A DNA stretch of 64,000 bases from Bradyrhizobium sp. AUGA SZCCT0176 (GCF_018130145.1 NZ_JAFCMB010000007.1:62001-126000); one strand, 5' to 3'. Positions 9,287-18,373 are shown, numbered from the stretch's first letter. A program made the numbers and translations. The notes: a model not told the origin generated them from the sequence alone.

Positions 9287-10092
9287 TGCGCATTCGCCCT
9301 TTTGCAAGCCTTGCGGTTCTCGCGTTGATGTCAGCACCAGCCATTGCGGAAGATCTGGTGCTGCTTCATGCCGCCGGCAGCCTGCGCGGCGCGCTGACCG
9401 ACGTTGCGGCAAGTTTCGAGGCCGCAACTGGAACCAAGGTAAAGGCAAAATTCGGCGCATCCGGTTTGCTGAAGGACGAGATCGCCGGCGGCGCCAAGGC
9501 TGAAGTGTTCGCTTCCGCCAACATGGAACACCCACTTGCATTGGCGCTCGCCAAACGCAGCGGCCCGGTGGTGCTGTTCGCGCGCAACAAGCTGTGCGCG
9601 CTGGTGAGGCCAGGGCTCGCAGTCGAGCCCGCGACGCTGCTCGACCGGATGCTCGACGCCGAGATCAAGCTTGGCACCTCGACGCCGCGCGCCGACCCGT
9701 CAGGCGACTATGCCTGGGAGGTGTTTCGCAAGGCCGACAAGATCAAACCCGGCGCCGACGCCCTGCTCGACAAGAAAGCGCTGCAGCTCACCGGTGGCCC
9801 GACCAGCCCTCCGGCACCTCCGGACCGCACGATCTATGGCAATTTGCTCGCACAGGGCGCCGCCGACATCTTCCTGACCTATTGCACCGGCGCGCTGGCG
9901 GCGCAGAAGGAAAATCCGCAGCAGCAGATCGTCGGCCTTCCCGACGCGCTGGCGGTCGGCGCCGATTACGGACTGACCGTGATCAACGACGCGTCGGCGC
10001 CTGCCTACAAATTTGCGCTGTTCATTCTTTCGACCGAGGGCCAGCAGCTGCTCGCAAAGCACGGTTTTGCAGCGCCGGGCGCGGCACCATAG
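9286..10092 (+). CDS. ModA-like molybdate-type substrate-binding protein
   Basis: The 268-residue product has a signal peptide ending near AIA-ED (residue 22). The following HAAGSLRGALTDVAASFE is the ModA oxyanion-loop region, and SGLLKDEIAGGAKAEVFASA is a conserved ModA/Wtp block. Its ATG shares one base with the tupA stop (TGATG), so translation is coupled. The transporter thus has two binding proteins of different families. It may widen specificity to molybdate, or bind another anion or small molecule; the sequence alone does not decide. Confidence 0.8.
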   Translation: MRIRPFASLAVLALMSAPAIAEDLVLLHAAGSLRGALTDVAASFEAATGTKVKAKFGASGLLKDEIAGGAKAEVFASANMEHPLALALAKRSGPVVLFARNKLCALVRPGLAVEPATLLDRMLDAEIKLGTSTPRADPSGDYAWEVFRKADKIKPGADALLDKKALQLTGGPTSPPAPPDRTIYGNLLAQGAADIFLTYCTGALAAQKENPQQQIVGLPDALAVGADYGLTVINDASAPAYKFALFILSTEGQQLLAKHGFAAPGAAP

Positions 10093-10106
10093 GGGATGGA
10101 TTGAAG

Positions 10107-10613
10107 ATGCGCCGTATCGGCCTGCTCGGCATCACGCTCCTTGCTCTGGTTGCACCCGCGAGCGCGGCTGACGACGGCTGCGAAAAATTCGCGTGGTCGC
10201 TGGCACGTGAACGCGCATGGTTTGCGGCATCCGACAAAGTGAGCGTCGCGTCCGGCGCAACGCTCGCCGCATTTCCGAAGGCCGCCATTGCGATTGGTCT
10301 GCAGCCGGCCGGTGAGGCCGTATTCGAAATGCCGCCGGAGCGGAAGCCGCGGATCGAGCGATGGTTTGGCGGCGCCGTTCGATTTCCGGCGACTGAGCGG
10401 CCAGGCATCTATCAGGTGACCCTCTCGGAGGACGCGTGGATCGACATCGTCCAGGACGGACGCTATGCACGCTCCGTCGGCAGCACCGGGCGAAGCGATT
10501 GCCCGGGATTGCGCAAGAGCCTGCGCCTGGAGCTTGGTGCCACCCCGTTCACGCTGCAGGTCAGCGGCGTCCCGTCGGATGCGATCGTCATCGCGATCAG
10601 CCCGAGCGAATAG
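10107..10613 (+). CDS. Secreted protein of unknown function at the end of the tungstate operon
   Basis: The 168-residue product has a signal peptide ending near ASA-AD (about residue 21). The mature part has two cysteines far apart (C25 and one in RSDCPGL) that could form a disulfide, and it is rich in beta-strand-like stretches. I recognise no family. It starts 14 bases after the ModA-like gene and is probably cotranscribed, which suggests a periplasmic accessory role in oxyanion uptake, but this is inference from position. Confidence 0.7.
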   Translation: MRRIGLLGITLLALVAPASAADDGCEKFAWSLARERAWFAASDKVSVASGATLAAFPKAAIAIGLQPAGEAVFEMPPERKPRIERWFGGAVRFPATERPGIYQVTLSEDAWIDIVQDGRYARSVGSTGRSDCPGLRKSLRLELGATPFTLQVSGVPSDAIVIAISPSE

Positions 10614-10674
10614 TTTCTGCGCGGCGATATCGAGGCCTCGACCAAACGCCCGCCGCACAACAGACTTTGCCCGA

Positions 10675-12228
10675 TTAGCCGCCAGCTTCGCGATCAGCGG
10701 AAACCTCGCGGCCGGCCCTGTCCCTGCCGCGAAGGTGAAGCCTGTCGCCGTCAAACGACAGGGTCCACTTCTGTAGCTCGTCCATTCCCACCGCCTGCCG
10801 CTCAATCTCAAACGTGGAGCCGTTCAACCACTTCCCCTTGGTTGCAAATACGCCGCCGACGATCGAGTCTGCCTTGCGATACAGACCATCAAGTCCAATC
10901 GGACCGATAAACCGGCGTGACGGCTGGCTCGGATCGGATGCGTATAACTCGAGGTCGTAGTGCGGGCTCGGATGAGTGAGGATCAGCGATATCGATTTCA
11001 CGTTCAGCGCATTGGCCGAAAACTTGTAGGAGCGTCCCGAGACCGCGGCTGCGGTCCCCGGCGTTTCGCCAGTTTCCGTCGCCTTCTCGGTCGATATCTC
11101 GCGAATCTTGTCCGCGAGCCGATTCGAGGCGGTGGTGTCAGGGGGCAATGCCGTTTCGGATTTGACGGCGCCAGAAATCAGATCAGCCAGCCTGCCTAGC
11201 GGACAAAAGTCCCTGGCCGTCGTCACCGCGACGATATCAAGCCGGGGCAAAACCATGATGAGCTGGCAATGGTATCCGTTCGCCATGTAGACGTGCTTGT
11301 CGGGAAGCGCCCAGAACAAATTGGAGTACCGCAGATCCGGCGCTCTCGGCATATTCATGTTCACGGTGGCGTGGCTCACCTTGTCGATCCAGCCGGGTGG
11401 AAGCAGCGATTTGTCCTCCCATTGGCCGTTGCGCAAATACAGATAGCCAATCTTCGCCATGTCGCGCGGCAGCAAGGCCAGACCGTATCCGCCGGTCGAG
11501 TTACCCTGGGGATCACGCCACCAGTTCGAGACGGTGATTCCGAGCGGCCCGAACAGCTTGGCCTTCGCATAGTCCGCCGCGCTCATGCCGGTGAGCTTGG
11601 TGATGATGCCGGACAATAGGTGCGTGCCGCCGCTGTTGTAGTTGAAGGCCTCTCCCGGCGCGCTCGACATCGGACGATCGAGAATGAATTTGATCCAGTC
11701 CCGCTGGCGGCTCATTTCGATGACCGACTCCGGACGCCCGTCCAGCGGCTCCTTCCAGTCGATTCCCGATGTCATATCCAACAGGTGCTGAACCGTGATG
11801 GCTTTCTTTCTGTCGTCGGCATCTGCGACGCTGCGATCGCCAAAGAAATCCAGCACCGGATGGTCGAAGCTATCAAGCAGACCATCCTTGTGGGCAATCG
11901 CCGCCAGCGTCCCGACGACCGCCTTGGTCGAAGAGTTTATCCGGTGCGGAATGTCTGATGTATAGGGCGCGTAATAGGCATCCAGCACGATACGTCCATG
12001 CCGAACCAGCAGGAGGCTGTCGAGGCTGCGGGTTTTCCCGAAATCGAGCAGATTGGCGAGCGCCATCGAATCCATGCCCTGCTCTTCCGGCGTGGATGTT
12101 TGCCATTGCCGGGTTGGCCAGACGCCTTCTGCTTCCGCTTGCGCAAATGCTGCGGGGCCGCAGATCAGGGCCGCCAGAGCGAGCATGCCGAGCGCGGACC
12201 CTGAAACGGCAGATCGTATGTTTGGCAT
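10675..12228 (-). CDS. Secreted serine hydrolase, beta-lactamase/esterase family
   Basis: I set the start at 12228, giving 517 residues and a proper signal peptide cleaved after AFA (residue 29); a longer frame begins at 12306 but adds a non-signal extension. SSTK at 99-102 and YNS at 197-199 are the SxxK and YxN motifs, and VQHLLDMTSGIDW is the usual family block. The last 130 residues form a poorly conserved beta-rich domain. It is divergent from a LysR regulator with 186 bp between starts, a common regulator-target arrangement. It is the third beta-lactamase-fold hydrolase within 12 kb; the substrate is unknown. Confidence 0.85.
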   Translation of the reverse strand: MPNIRSAVSGSALGMLALAALICGPAAFAQAEAEGVWPTRQWQTSTPEEQGMDSMALANLLDFGKTRSLDSLLLVRHGRIVLDAYYAPYTSDIPHRINSSTKAVVGTLAAIAHKDGLLDSFDHPVLDFFGDRSVADADDRKKAITVQHLLDMTSGIDWKEPLDGRPESVIEMSRQRDWIKFILDRPMSSAPGEAFNYNSGGTHLLSGIITKLTGMSAADYAKAKLFGPLGITVSNWWRDPQGNSTGGYGLALLPRDMAKIGYLYLRNGQWEDKSLLPPGWIDKVSHATVNMNMPRAPDLRYSNLFWALPDKHVYMANGYHCQLIMVLPRLDIVAVTTARDFCPLGRLADLISGAVKSETALPPDTTASNRLADKIREISTEKATETGETPGTAAAVSGRSYKFSANALNVKSISLILTHPSPHYDLELYASDPSQPSRRFIGPIGLDGLYRKADSIVGGVFATKGKWLNGSTFEIERQAVGMDELQKWTLSFDGDRLHLRGRDRAGREVSADREAGG

Positions 12229-12414
12229 GAACGCCTCGCCGCTTGATTGTGGGCTCAAACTTGTGCGACCTGGGATCGGAATGTCAATCGCCGTTGCGCA
12301 CCGCAACCGAGGTCGGCACCGGAGCTACATTTCGTCAGCCGGTTACCCACCTTGCCGATCTGCGGAAGAATGCCTATGACCGGACGGCCAGTGTTCCCCT
12401 CGGCGGAAGAACAA

Positions 12415-13383
12415 ATGGACCGCATCGACGCGATGAAAGTCTTTGTCTCCGCCGTCGACGAGGGCAGCCTCGCCGGTGCCGGCAGACGCCTGCGCCGGTC
12501 ACCGGCCGCCGTGAGCCGCGCGATCGCCTTCCTCGAGAACCATGTCGGGGCTGAACTGCTTCATCGCACCACGCGGTCGCTGAAGCTGAGCGAGGCCGGC
12601 GAGCGCTATGTCGTTGCGTGCCGCCGCGTTCTCGTCGAACTCGAGGAGGCCGATCTCGTCGCCGGCAGCGAGCGCTCGGCGCCACGCGGCACGCTGACCC
12701 TCACCGCGCCCATCATCACCGGTGAAGATATCCTGCGGTCGATTCTCGAAGCCTTCATGAACGAATATCAGGCGGTGTCGGCGCGACTCGTTCTTCTCGA
12801 CCGGCCGGTGAATCTGATCGACGAGGGCATCGATGTTGCGCTTCGCATCGCGCATCTCGCCGATTCGAATTTCGTCGCAGTGCGTGTCGGCGAAGTTCGC
12901 CGCGTGATCGCGGCGTCACCGGGATATCTGGCGCGGCATCCCGTCATCCGCGAACCGGCCGACCTGGCAAAGCACCGGATTGTCGCCATCACCCATTTCG
13001 GGCTGGATTCCTGGAGCTTCCCGCCGCTGAAGGGATCCTCCGTTCCACGGGTGGTCCAGTTCGCGCCGCGGCTGGTCGTCAACACGGTTCGCGCGGCGAT
13101 CGCCTCGGTGACGGAAGGGCACGGGGTCACGCGGCTGTTCTCCTATCACATCGCCGACGAAATCCGCGACGGCCGGCTGCAACTGCTGCTCGGCAAGGAC
13201 GAACACCCGCCGCTGCCGGTTCATTTGCTGGCGCCGCAGGGGCGTTTGTCGGTACCGAAGGTGCGGGCCTTTGTCGATTTCGCCGCGCCGCGCCTGAAGC
13301 GGTATTTCACCCGGCTTTCGAACGAGGCCGACAAGAATGCCAGCGCCATTCGTTCGCGCAACGGAAGAGTGCCTTCCGAATAG
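12415..13383 (+). CDS. LysR-family transcriptional regulator
   Basis: The product has 322 residues from the ATG at 12415, which is preceded by GGAAG with suitable spacing. The N-terminal winged helix spans about residues 1-60 (MDRIDAMKVFVSAVDEGSLA, then SPAAVSRAIAFLENHVGAEL). The effector domain follows from about residue 90. It faces away from the serine hydrolase gene and lies 100 bp upstream of the SDR-tautomerase genes, so either side could be its target. Confidence 0.9.
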   Translation: MDRIDAMKVFVSAVDEGSLAGAGRRLRRSPAAVSRAIAFLENHVGAELLHRTTRSLKLSEAGERYVVACRRVLVELEEADLVAGSERSAPRGTLTLTAPIITGEDILRSILEAFMNEYQAVSARLVLLDRPVNLIDEGIDVALRIAHLADSNFVAVRVGEVRRVIAASPGYLARHPVIREPADLAKHRIVAITHFGLDSWSFPPLKGSSVPRVVQFAPRLVVNTVRAAIASVTEGHGVTRLFSYHIADEIRDGRLQLLLGKDEHPPLPVHLLAPQGRLSVPKVRAFVDFAAPRLKRYFTRLSNEADKNASAIRSRNGRVPSE

Positions 13384-13483
13384 CGGGCATTCGCACCGAA
13401 ATCCGGAAGAACTAGCCTGATCTCAATCGGCGCCACACGGCCCGGCGGCAAACCTGCCGCTTCACAGAGATCAGGAGGCTACC

Positions 13484-14194
13484 ATGGGTAAGGAACAGAA
13501 AGTCGTCATCATCACCGGCGCATCGCAGGGCATCGGCGCGGATCTGGTGAAGGGATATCGCGACCGCAACTACCGCGTCGTCGCCAATTCCCGTTCGATC
13601 AAGCCGTCCAGCGATCCGGATGTTCTGGCTGTGGCAGGCGACGTTTCCGATCCAGCGACCGCGCAGAAAATCGTGTCGCAGGCGCTGGAGCGCTTCGGCC
13701 GCATCGATTCCCTGGTCAACAATGCCGGCATTTTCATCGCCAAGCCTTTCACCGAGTACAGCGCGGAAGATTACGCATCGGTAATTGCAATCAATCTCGG
13801 CAGCTTCTTCCACCTCTCCAAGCTCGCCGCGGCCGAGATGCTGAAGCAGGGTTCGGGTCACATCGTGCAGATCACGACCAGCCTGGTCGATCATGCCAGC
13901 AGCAACGTTCCCTCGGTGCTGGCTTCGCTGACCAAGGGCGGATTGAACGCCGCCACCAAATCGCTCGCGATCGAGTACGCAAAGCGGGGCATCCGCGTCA
14001 ACGCTGTCTCCCCCGGCGTCATCAAGACCCCGATGCACAAACCTGAAACGCATGAATTCCTGGCCAATCTGCATCCGGTCGGGCGCATGGGCGAAGCCAA
14101 GGACATCGTCGACGCCGTGCTGTTCCTGGAAGGCGCCGCCTTCGTCACCGGCGAAATCCTGCATGTCGATGGCGGCCAGAGCGCCGGTCACTGA
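13484..14194 (+). CDS. SDR-family protein lacking the catalytic tyrosine
   Basis: The product has 236 residues with a Rossmann fold: TGASQGIG at 11-18 and NNAG at 79-82 bind the nucleotide. The usual YxxxK motif reads ALSxx-type here: Lys151 is kept (LASLTKGGL) but the residue four before it, normally Tyr, is Ala147. Ser residues before it are present. Either the subfamily uses another acid, or it binds NAD(P) without classical oxidoreduction. AGGAGG precedes the ATG. The next gene (tautomerase) starts 35 bp downstream. Confidence 0.85.
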   Translation: MGKEQKVVIITGASQGIGADLVKGYRDRNYRVVANSRSIKPSSDPDVLAVAGDVSDPATAQKIVSQALERFGRIDSLVNNAGIFIAKPFTEYSAEDYASVIAINLGSFFHLSKLAAAEMLKQGSGHIVQITTSLVDHASSNVPSVLASLTKGGLNAATKSLAIEYAKRGIRVNAVSPGVIKTPMHKPETHEFLANLHPVGRMGEAKDIVDAVLFLEGAAFVTGEILHVDGGQSAGH

Positions 14195-14229
14195 CAGCCA
14201 TTCGGAACACTCCAGCAAGGACAATGAAC

Positions 14230-14478
14230 ATGCCCATCGTCACCATCCAGATCACCCGCGAAGGCACCGAACCCGGTGCCGACGCGGCCACAAGGGAAGA
14301 AAAAGCCGCGCTGATCAAAGGCGTCAGCCAGCTGCTGCTTGACGTGCTCAAGAAGCCGCTGGAATCGACCTTCGTCGTCATCGACGAAGTCGACACCGGA
14401 AATTGGGGTTGGGGCGGGCTTCCCGTGCTCGACTACCGAAAGAAGCGTGCGAGCGCGCGCACGGGCTCCGCAAGCTAG
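14230..14478 (+). CDS. Tautomerase (4-oxalocrotonate tautomerase superfamily)
   Basis: Two ATGs are close together (14224 and 14230). The second gives MPIVTIQI, exposing the N-terminal Pro that is the catalytic base of this superfamily after Met removal, so I choose it; the product has 82 residues. The C-terminal part (VVIDEVDTGNWGWGGLP) matches the long-subunit bacterial tautomerases. It probably isomerises an enol/keto acid; no aromatic meta-cleavage genes are adjacent. It shares an operon-like layout with the upstream SDR. Confidence 0.85.
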   Translation: MPIVTIQITREGTEPGADAATREEKAALIKGVSQLLLDVLKKPLESTFVVIDEVDTGNWGWGGLPVLDYRKKRASARTGSAS

Positions 14479-14683
14479 CGGGAAGGATGTTCGAACCGGC
14501 GGAGACGATGCCGTACTGTTGGTGATTGGCGCGGGGCGCTGTCGTCGCATCGAATCCTTTCGCGGGTTCCGCACGCCGTCCTCATACGACAATTCGATTG
14601 ATGTCGAAGCATTGAGTCGCAACCCCTGCCATGATGATCGCAGTCGCCGGATCGAACCGGCGCTGCATTCACAGGAGAACAAC

Positions 14684-14995
14684 ATGGCAGCAATCGACAA
14701 CGCCAACCAAAGCCTGGTCGTCACCGCGTTCTGGGAAGTCAATCCGGGCGAGGAAGCGGCGGTCGCGAATCTACTGAAAGACTTCCTGCCGCAGGCGCAG
14801 CGCGAGCCCGGCGTGAAGGAATTCCAGATCCATCAGAACCTGGCGGAGCCGCGCAAATATTTCTTCTATGAGGTGTTCGCTGGCGAAGCAGCGTTCGCCG
14901 ATCATCAGCAAACGCCGCACTTCAAGAACATCATCCAGGGTCAGGCGATTCCAAAACTTGCGAAGCGTGAACGGTCGCAGTTCCGCTTCATCTAG
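14684..14995 (+). CDS. Antibiotic-biosynthesis-monooxygenase (ABM) fold protein
   Basis: The small 103-residue protein has the ferredoxin-like alpha/beta barrel signature of ABM/quinol monooxygenase proteins (QREPGVKEFQIHQN, then FFYEVFAGEAAFADHQQTPH). AGGAG is well placed before the ATG. Members often oxidise quinols or act as small dioxygen-using enzymes without cofactor. It lies 205 bp after the tautomerase gene, in a stretch where I see no other gene. Its end is two bases from the end of the convergent sigma factor gene. Confidence 0.8.
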   Translation: MAAIDNANQSLVVTAFWEVNPGEEAAVANLLKDFLPQAQREPGVKEFQIHQNLAEPRKYFFYEVFAGEAAFADHQQTPHFKNIIQGQAIPKLAKRERSQFRFI

Positions 14996-14997
14996 GC

Positions 14998-16269
14998 TCA
15001 AGCCGGCGCGCCGCTGCCTGCTTCGACGGCGCGCCGCTTCAACAATTCCTGTTCGCGTTTGTTGCCGGCGAGCCTGGCAGCGGCCTCGAACGCGGCGCGC
15101 GCTTCTTCGAAGCGTCCGAGCTTGTGCAGGAGATCGCCGCGAACGCTCCCCAGCAAATGATAGGTCTTCAGCGCGGGTTCGCCCGCGAGACGGTCCACGA
15201 TCACAAGCGCTGCCGCCGGCCCCTCGGCCATGCCGACCGCAACGGCGCGGTTGAGTTCGATGATGGGCGAGCGCACCAACGCGGCCAGTTCGGCGTAGAG
15301 TTCTGCAATGCGCGACCAGGGGGTTTCATTGGGCGCCGACGCCTGCGCGTGGCAGGCGATGATCGCCGCCTGCAGGGCATAGAAACCACCGGCGCCGCCG
15401 AGATCGCGCGCCCGCGCCAGCGCCAGCAGGCCGCGGCGAATCTGGAGTTGATCCCACAGTCCGCGGTTCTGGTCCATCAGCAGGATGGGATCGCCGGCCT
15501 GATCCGTCCGTGCGGCTGTGCGCGACCCGTTCAACTCCATCAGCGCCAGCAGGCCGTGCGCCTCGGATTCCTGCGGTGCGATCGAGGTGAGCACGCGCCC
15601 CATGCGCAGCGCATCGTTGCAAAGCTGCGGCCGCAGCCATTCGTCGCCGCGGGCCGCCGTATAGCCCTCGTTGAAGATGAGGTAGACGACCTCCAGCACG
15701 GAAGCGAGCCTTTCGGAAAGCTCCTCGCCGCGCGGGGTCTCGTAAGCGAGCCCGGATTCCGACAGCGTCCGCTTCGCGCGCACGATCCTTTGAGAAATGG
15801 TCGCCTCCGGCAGCAGGAAGGCGCGCGCGATCTCGTCCGTTGTCAGGCCGCAGATCATCCGCAGCGCCAGCGCGGCGCGGGCTTCGCGCGACAGGCGCGG
15901 ATGGCAGGCCGTGAAGATCAGCCGCAGCAATTCATCGCCGATATCGTCGTCGAGCGCGCTGTCGAAATCGGGCATGGCCTGCTGTTCCTGCTCCATGTCC
16001 CGCGCCACGATCTCGTGCTTGCGGGTGAGCATCTGGCGGCGGCGCAGATGATCCAGCGCCCGCCGCTTAGCGATCGCCATCAGCCAGGCGCCGGGCTTTT
16101 CCGGAACGCCCGTGACAGGCCAGTGCTCGATCGCCGCCAGCAGCGCTTCCTGCGTCAGGTCCTCGGCCAGCGGCACGTCGCGCAGCATCCGCGACAGGCT
16201 GGTGAGCAGCCGCGGCTGCTCGATGCGCCAGACGGCGACGACGGTGCGATGGATGTCGGCGGCGGTCAT
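14998..16269 (-). CDS. ECF-type RNA polymerase sigma factor, ECF42 group, with C-terminal TPR-like extension
   Basis: From the ATG at 16269 the product has 423 residues; an in-frame ATG at 16320 would overlap the upstream YCII gene and adds a non-homologous leader. Sigma region 2 is in the first 90 residues (LAEDLTQEALLAAIEHWP; RRALDHLRRRQ) and region 4 near 130-180 (ALRMICGLTTDEIARAFLLP). The remaining 240 residues (VLEVVYLIFNEGYTA..., tandem helices) are the ECF42 extension thought to replace an anti-sigma factor. Two YCII-domain genes lie upstream in the same direction, the defining context of ECF42. Confidence 0.9.
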   Translation of the reverse strand: MTAADIHRTVVAVWRIEQPRLLTSLSRMLRDVPLAEDLTQEALLAAIEHWPVTGVPEKPGAWLMAIAKRRALDHLRRRQMLTRKHEIVARDMEQEQQAMPDFDSALDDDIGDELLRLIFTACHPRLSREARAALALRMICGLTTDEIARAFLLPEATISQRIVRAKRTLSESGLAYETPRGEELSERLASVLEVVYLIFNEGYTAARGDEWLRPQLCNDALRMGRVLTSIAPQESEAHGLLALMELNGSRTAARTDQAGDPILLMDQNRGLWDQLQIRRGLLALARARDLGGAGGFYALQAAIIACHAQASAPNETPWSRIAELYAELAALVRSPIIELNRAVAVGMAEGPAAALVIVDRLAGEPALKTYHLLGSVRGDLLHKLGRFEEARAAFEAAARLAGNKREQELLKRRAVEAGSGAPA

Positions 16270-16300
16270 CGCCGCCGACGCTGCTTGCACGGTGAGGGCC

Positions 16301-16693
16301 TCAAGAGGCGGCCCGCGCACTGACCGAGCAGGCCGCCTCCCAATCCGCCGTCACAAAAGCGCGGACTTCGCACGTGCCTTCCCAGCCCGGCATGTAGTCG
16401 CAGTGGACCTGCATGAACTCGACCGCCTTCTCGATCGCTTCCTGCTTGTCGCGGAGTTCGAAGATCGCATAGCCGCCGATCACCTCCTTGGCTTCCACGA
16501 ACGGCCCGTCCACGACACCAAGCCTGCCGTCCGTGATCCGCACTTGCGCGCCCAATGTGCGCGGTTGTAGCGCACCGCTGGTGACCATACGGCCGGCCTT
16601 GATTTCGCGTTCGGCAAGCTTGTGCACGGCCGCCATCAATTCGGGCGTCGGCGGTGTGGGGTGGACAGGCGTAACGATATACATGAAGCGCAT
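16301..16693 (-). CDS. YCII-related (DGPF) protein, downstream copy
   Basis: The 130-residue protein contains the DGPF motif in VVDGPFVEAKEVIGGYAIFE and ends in YMPGWEGTCEVRAF, both hallmarks of the YCII proteins linked to ECF42 sigma factors. AAGGGAG precedes the ATG. About 31 bp separate it from the sigma factor start. It is a tandem paralogue of the next gene upstream. The biochemical role of the family is unsettled. Confidence 0.88.
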   Translation of the reverse strand: MRFMYIVTPVHPTPPTPELMAAVHKLAEREIKAGRMVTSGALQPRTLGAQVRITDGRLGVVDGPFVEAKEVIGGYAIFELRDKQEAIEKAVEFMQVHCDYMPGWEGTCEVRAFVTADWEAACSVSARAAS

Positions 16694-16765
16694 GTGAAGA
16701 ACTCCCTTGTGAGGTAGCCACCGCTATCGCTGGTTAGCGGCGGCCGGGATGGCGAACAGCGATGA

Positions 16766-17137
16766 TCAGGAACACTCGCCCGGCGCGCCATCGAAGAACG
16801 CGCGAATCTCGCAGGTCCCTTCCCAGCCCGGCATGTGATCGACGTGGAGCTGCATGAATTCCTTCGCCAGCGCCACCGCCTCTTCCTTGCTGCGCAGTTC
16901 TGATATCGCGTAGCCGCCGATCACCTCCTTGGCCTCCACGAACGGGCCATCGACTACGCTGAGCTTGCCGTCGGTGATGCGCACCTGCGCGCCCATCGCG
17001 AGCGGCATCAACCCGCCGGTGTCCAGCATGCGGCCGGCCTTGATTTCCCTGTCGGCGAGCTTGTTCATCGCCTCCATCATTGCTGCCGGCGGCTCTGCGG
17101 GCGGATGGGACGACATGACGATCGACATGAAGCGCAT
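16766..17137 (-). CDS. YCII-related (DGPF) protein, upstream copy
   Basis: The ATG at 17137 with AGGAG upstream gives 123 residues; a longer frame to 17170 lacks a site. It shares MRFM.IV, REIKAGRM, VVDGPFVEAKEVIGGYAI and MPGWEGTCE with the copy downstream, so the two arose by tandem duplication and have since diverged mainly at the termini. It is the first gene of the YCII-YCII-ECF42 set, and the promoter should lie in 17138-17300. Confidence 0.88.
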   Translation of the reverse strand: MRFMSIVMSSHPPAEPPAAMMEAMNKLADREIKAGRMLDTGGLMPLAMGAQVRITDGKLSVVDGPFVEAKEVIGGYAISELRSKEEAVALAKEFMQLHVDHMPGWEGTCEIRAFFDGAPGECS

Positions 17138-17307
17138 GAAAAACTCCTGTTTGAGGCGAGCCGCAGGCACCCAGCCCGCGGAACTGTCCCGCTATTTGAG
17201 ACGACGAACGGGATTGCCGGGAATCGACAGGGGTTTTGACAATTTTTCGAGGGGACTAATGGACGCGTCGATCCGGGATCAGCGCAAGCCCGGCCATAAT
17301 ACCGGTC

Positions 17308-18373
17308 TCACCCGGTGCAAAACAGCCGGTTTCGATCTGCGCCGCCGCGCAAATAGGTCGTCAACGCCAGTATTTCCGGTTCGGTCAAATCCTGGCGCAA
17401 GGGGACGCCGGGGAATTCCCGCGCCATCATGGCCTTTGCCGCCTCGGGCTGCTCGCCCTTGATCACCACGGTGAGATATCTTGCAACCGCCTTGACCTCG
17501 CGCCGCTCCTGAACGGTCCTGGGCTGCGGCAGCTTTGCCAGCGAACCGACCATCAGGTTCTCGAGCGCGACCCCGGCAAGCCGGCGCTGGGCGGGATCGG
17601 GATCATCGACCATTGGGCGGTTCGCGTAGGTCAGTGCGGTCAAATAATAGTGCGCAGCGGCGATGTAGTCGCGGACCGCGGGCGGCATCGGCTTGTCATT
17701 GCGCAGCGGCATCAACCTGACGTCTCCGCCGGTGGCCGAAGCGAGATAGCAGCGCCAATGCGGAGAGATCGGACGCCATGAGGCCCGCGCGCAGCCGTCG
17801 CAATTTCTCGGGTGCAATCGTGACAAAGGCACGCGGCTCCTCGCCTGCGGTCCGACGCAACAAAAGCATGCCGTCGTCCACATCCAGCCGACCCTCGACC
17901 ATCCAGGCACTGGTTGCGCTCACGCTGCGCGCGCGGATGATCGGATCGCCGCGCGGCGAGTCGATTCGGTTCGCGGCGGTACGGACGTCGCTGAAAAGGA
18001 GTTTGCTTCCGGACGCAAGGATCTGTTCCTTGCCGGTGGCGGGGGCCGAACCGGAAAGCGCGAGCCGTCCGGTAGCCACCAGCGGTGCATCGCTGCAGAG
18101 ATTTTCCTTGGCGCAATAGCCGGGGTCGACACCATAGAATCCCATCATGCGGTTCTCGAACCGCCCGTCGCTCTCGATGATGAGAAGCTCCTCCATCGGC
18201 ACGATGGTGCCGTCCCGCCACAGCGGCGGAAAGGCGACGTTGTCGACCGCGATCCACCAGCCCGCAAGGTGGGGCGGAACCGATGACTGCGCCGATGCCG
18301 ATCCAGCGGCCGTCAAAACCAGCAGCGTAATGGGCGCCATCAACATGCGCCTGACATAGCGGAAGAGCGACAT
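17308..18373 (-). pseudogene. Frameshifted secreted protein of unknown function (about 354 residues if intact)
   Basis: Reading begins at ATG 18373 with a signal peptide (LTAAGSASAQ) and continues through a plausible globular sequence to about LMASDLSALA, where the frame runs into Arg-rich nonsense and stops at 17696. The frame that ends at 17308 resumes a natural sequence at once (RCYLASATGGDVRLMPLRN ... LALTTYLRGG). Removing one base of the CC at about 17755-17756 joins the two. It is either a true frameshift or a base-call error. I do not recognise the family. Confidence 0.65.

Noticed and set aside
15124..16323. Plus-strand open frame of 399 codons
   Set aside because: It is antisense to the ECF42 sigma factor, whose regions 2 and 4 are clear. 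High GC makes long antisense frames common here.
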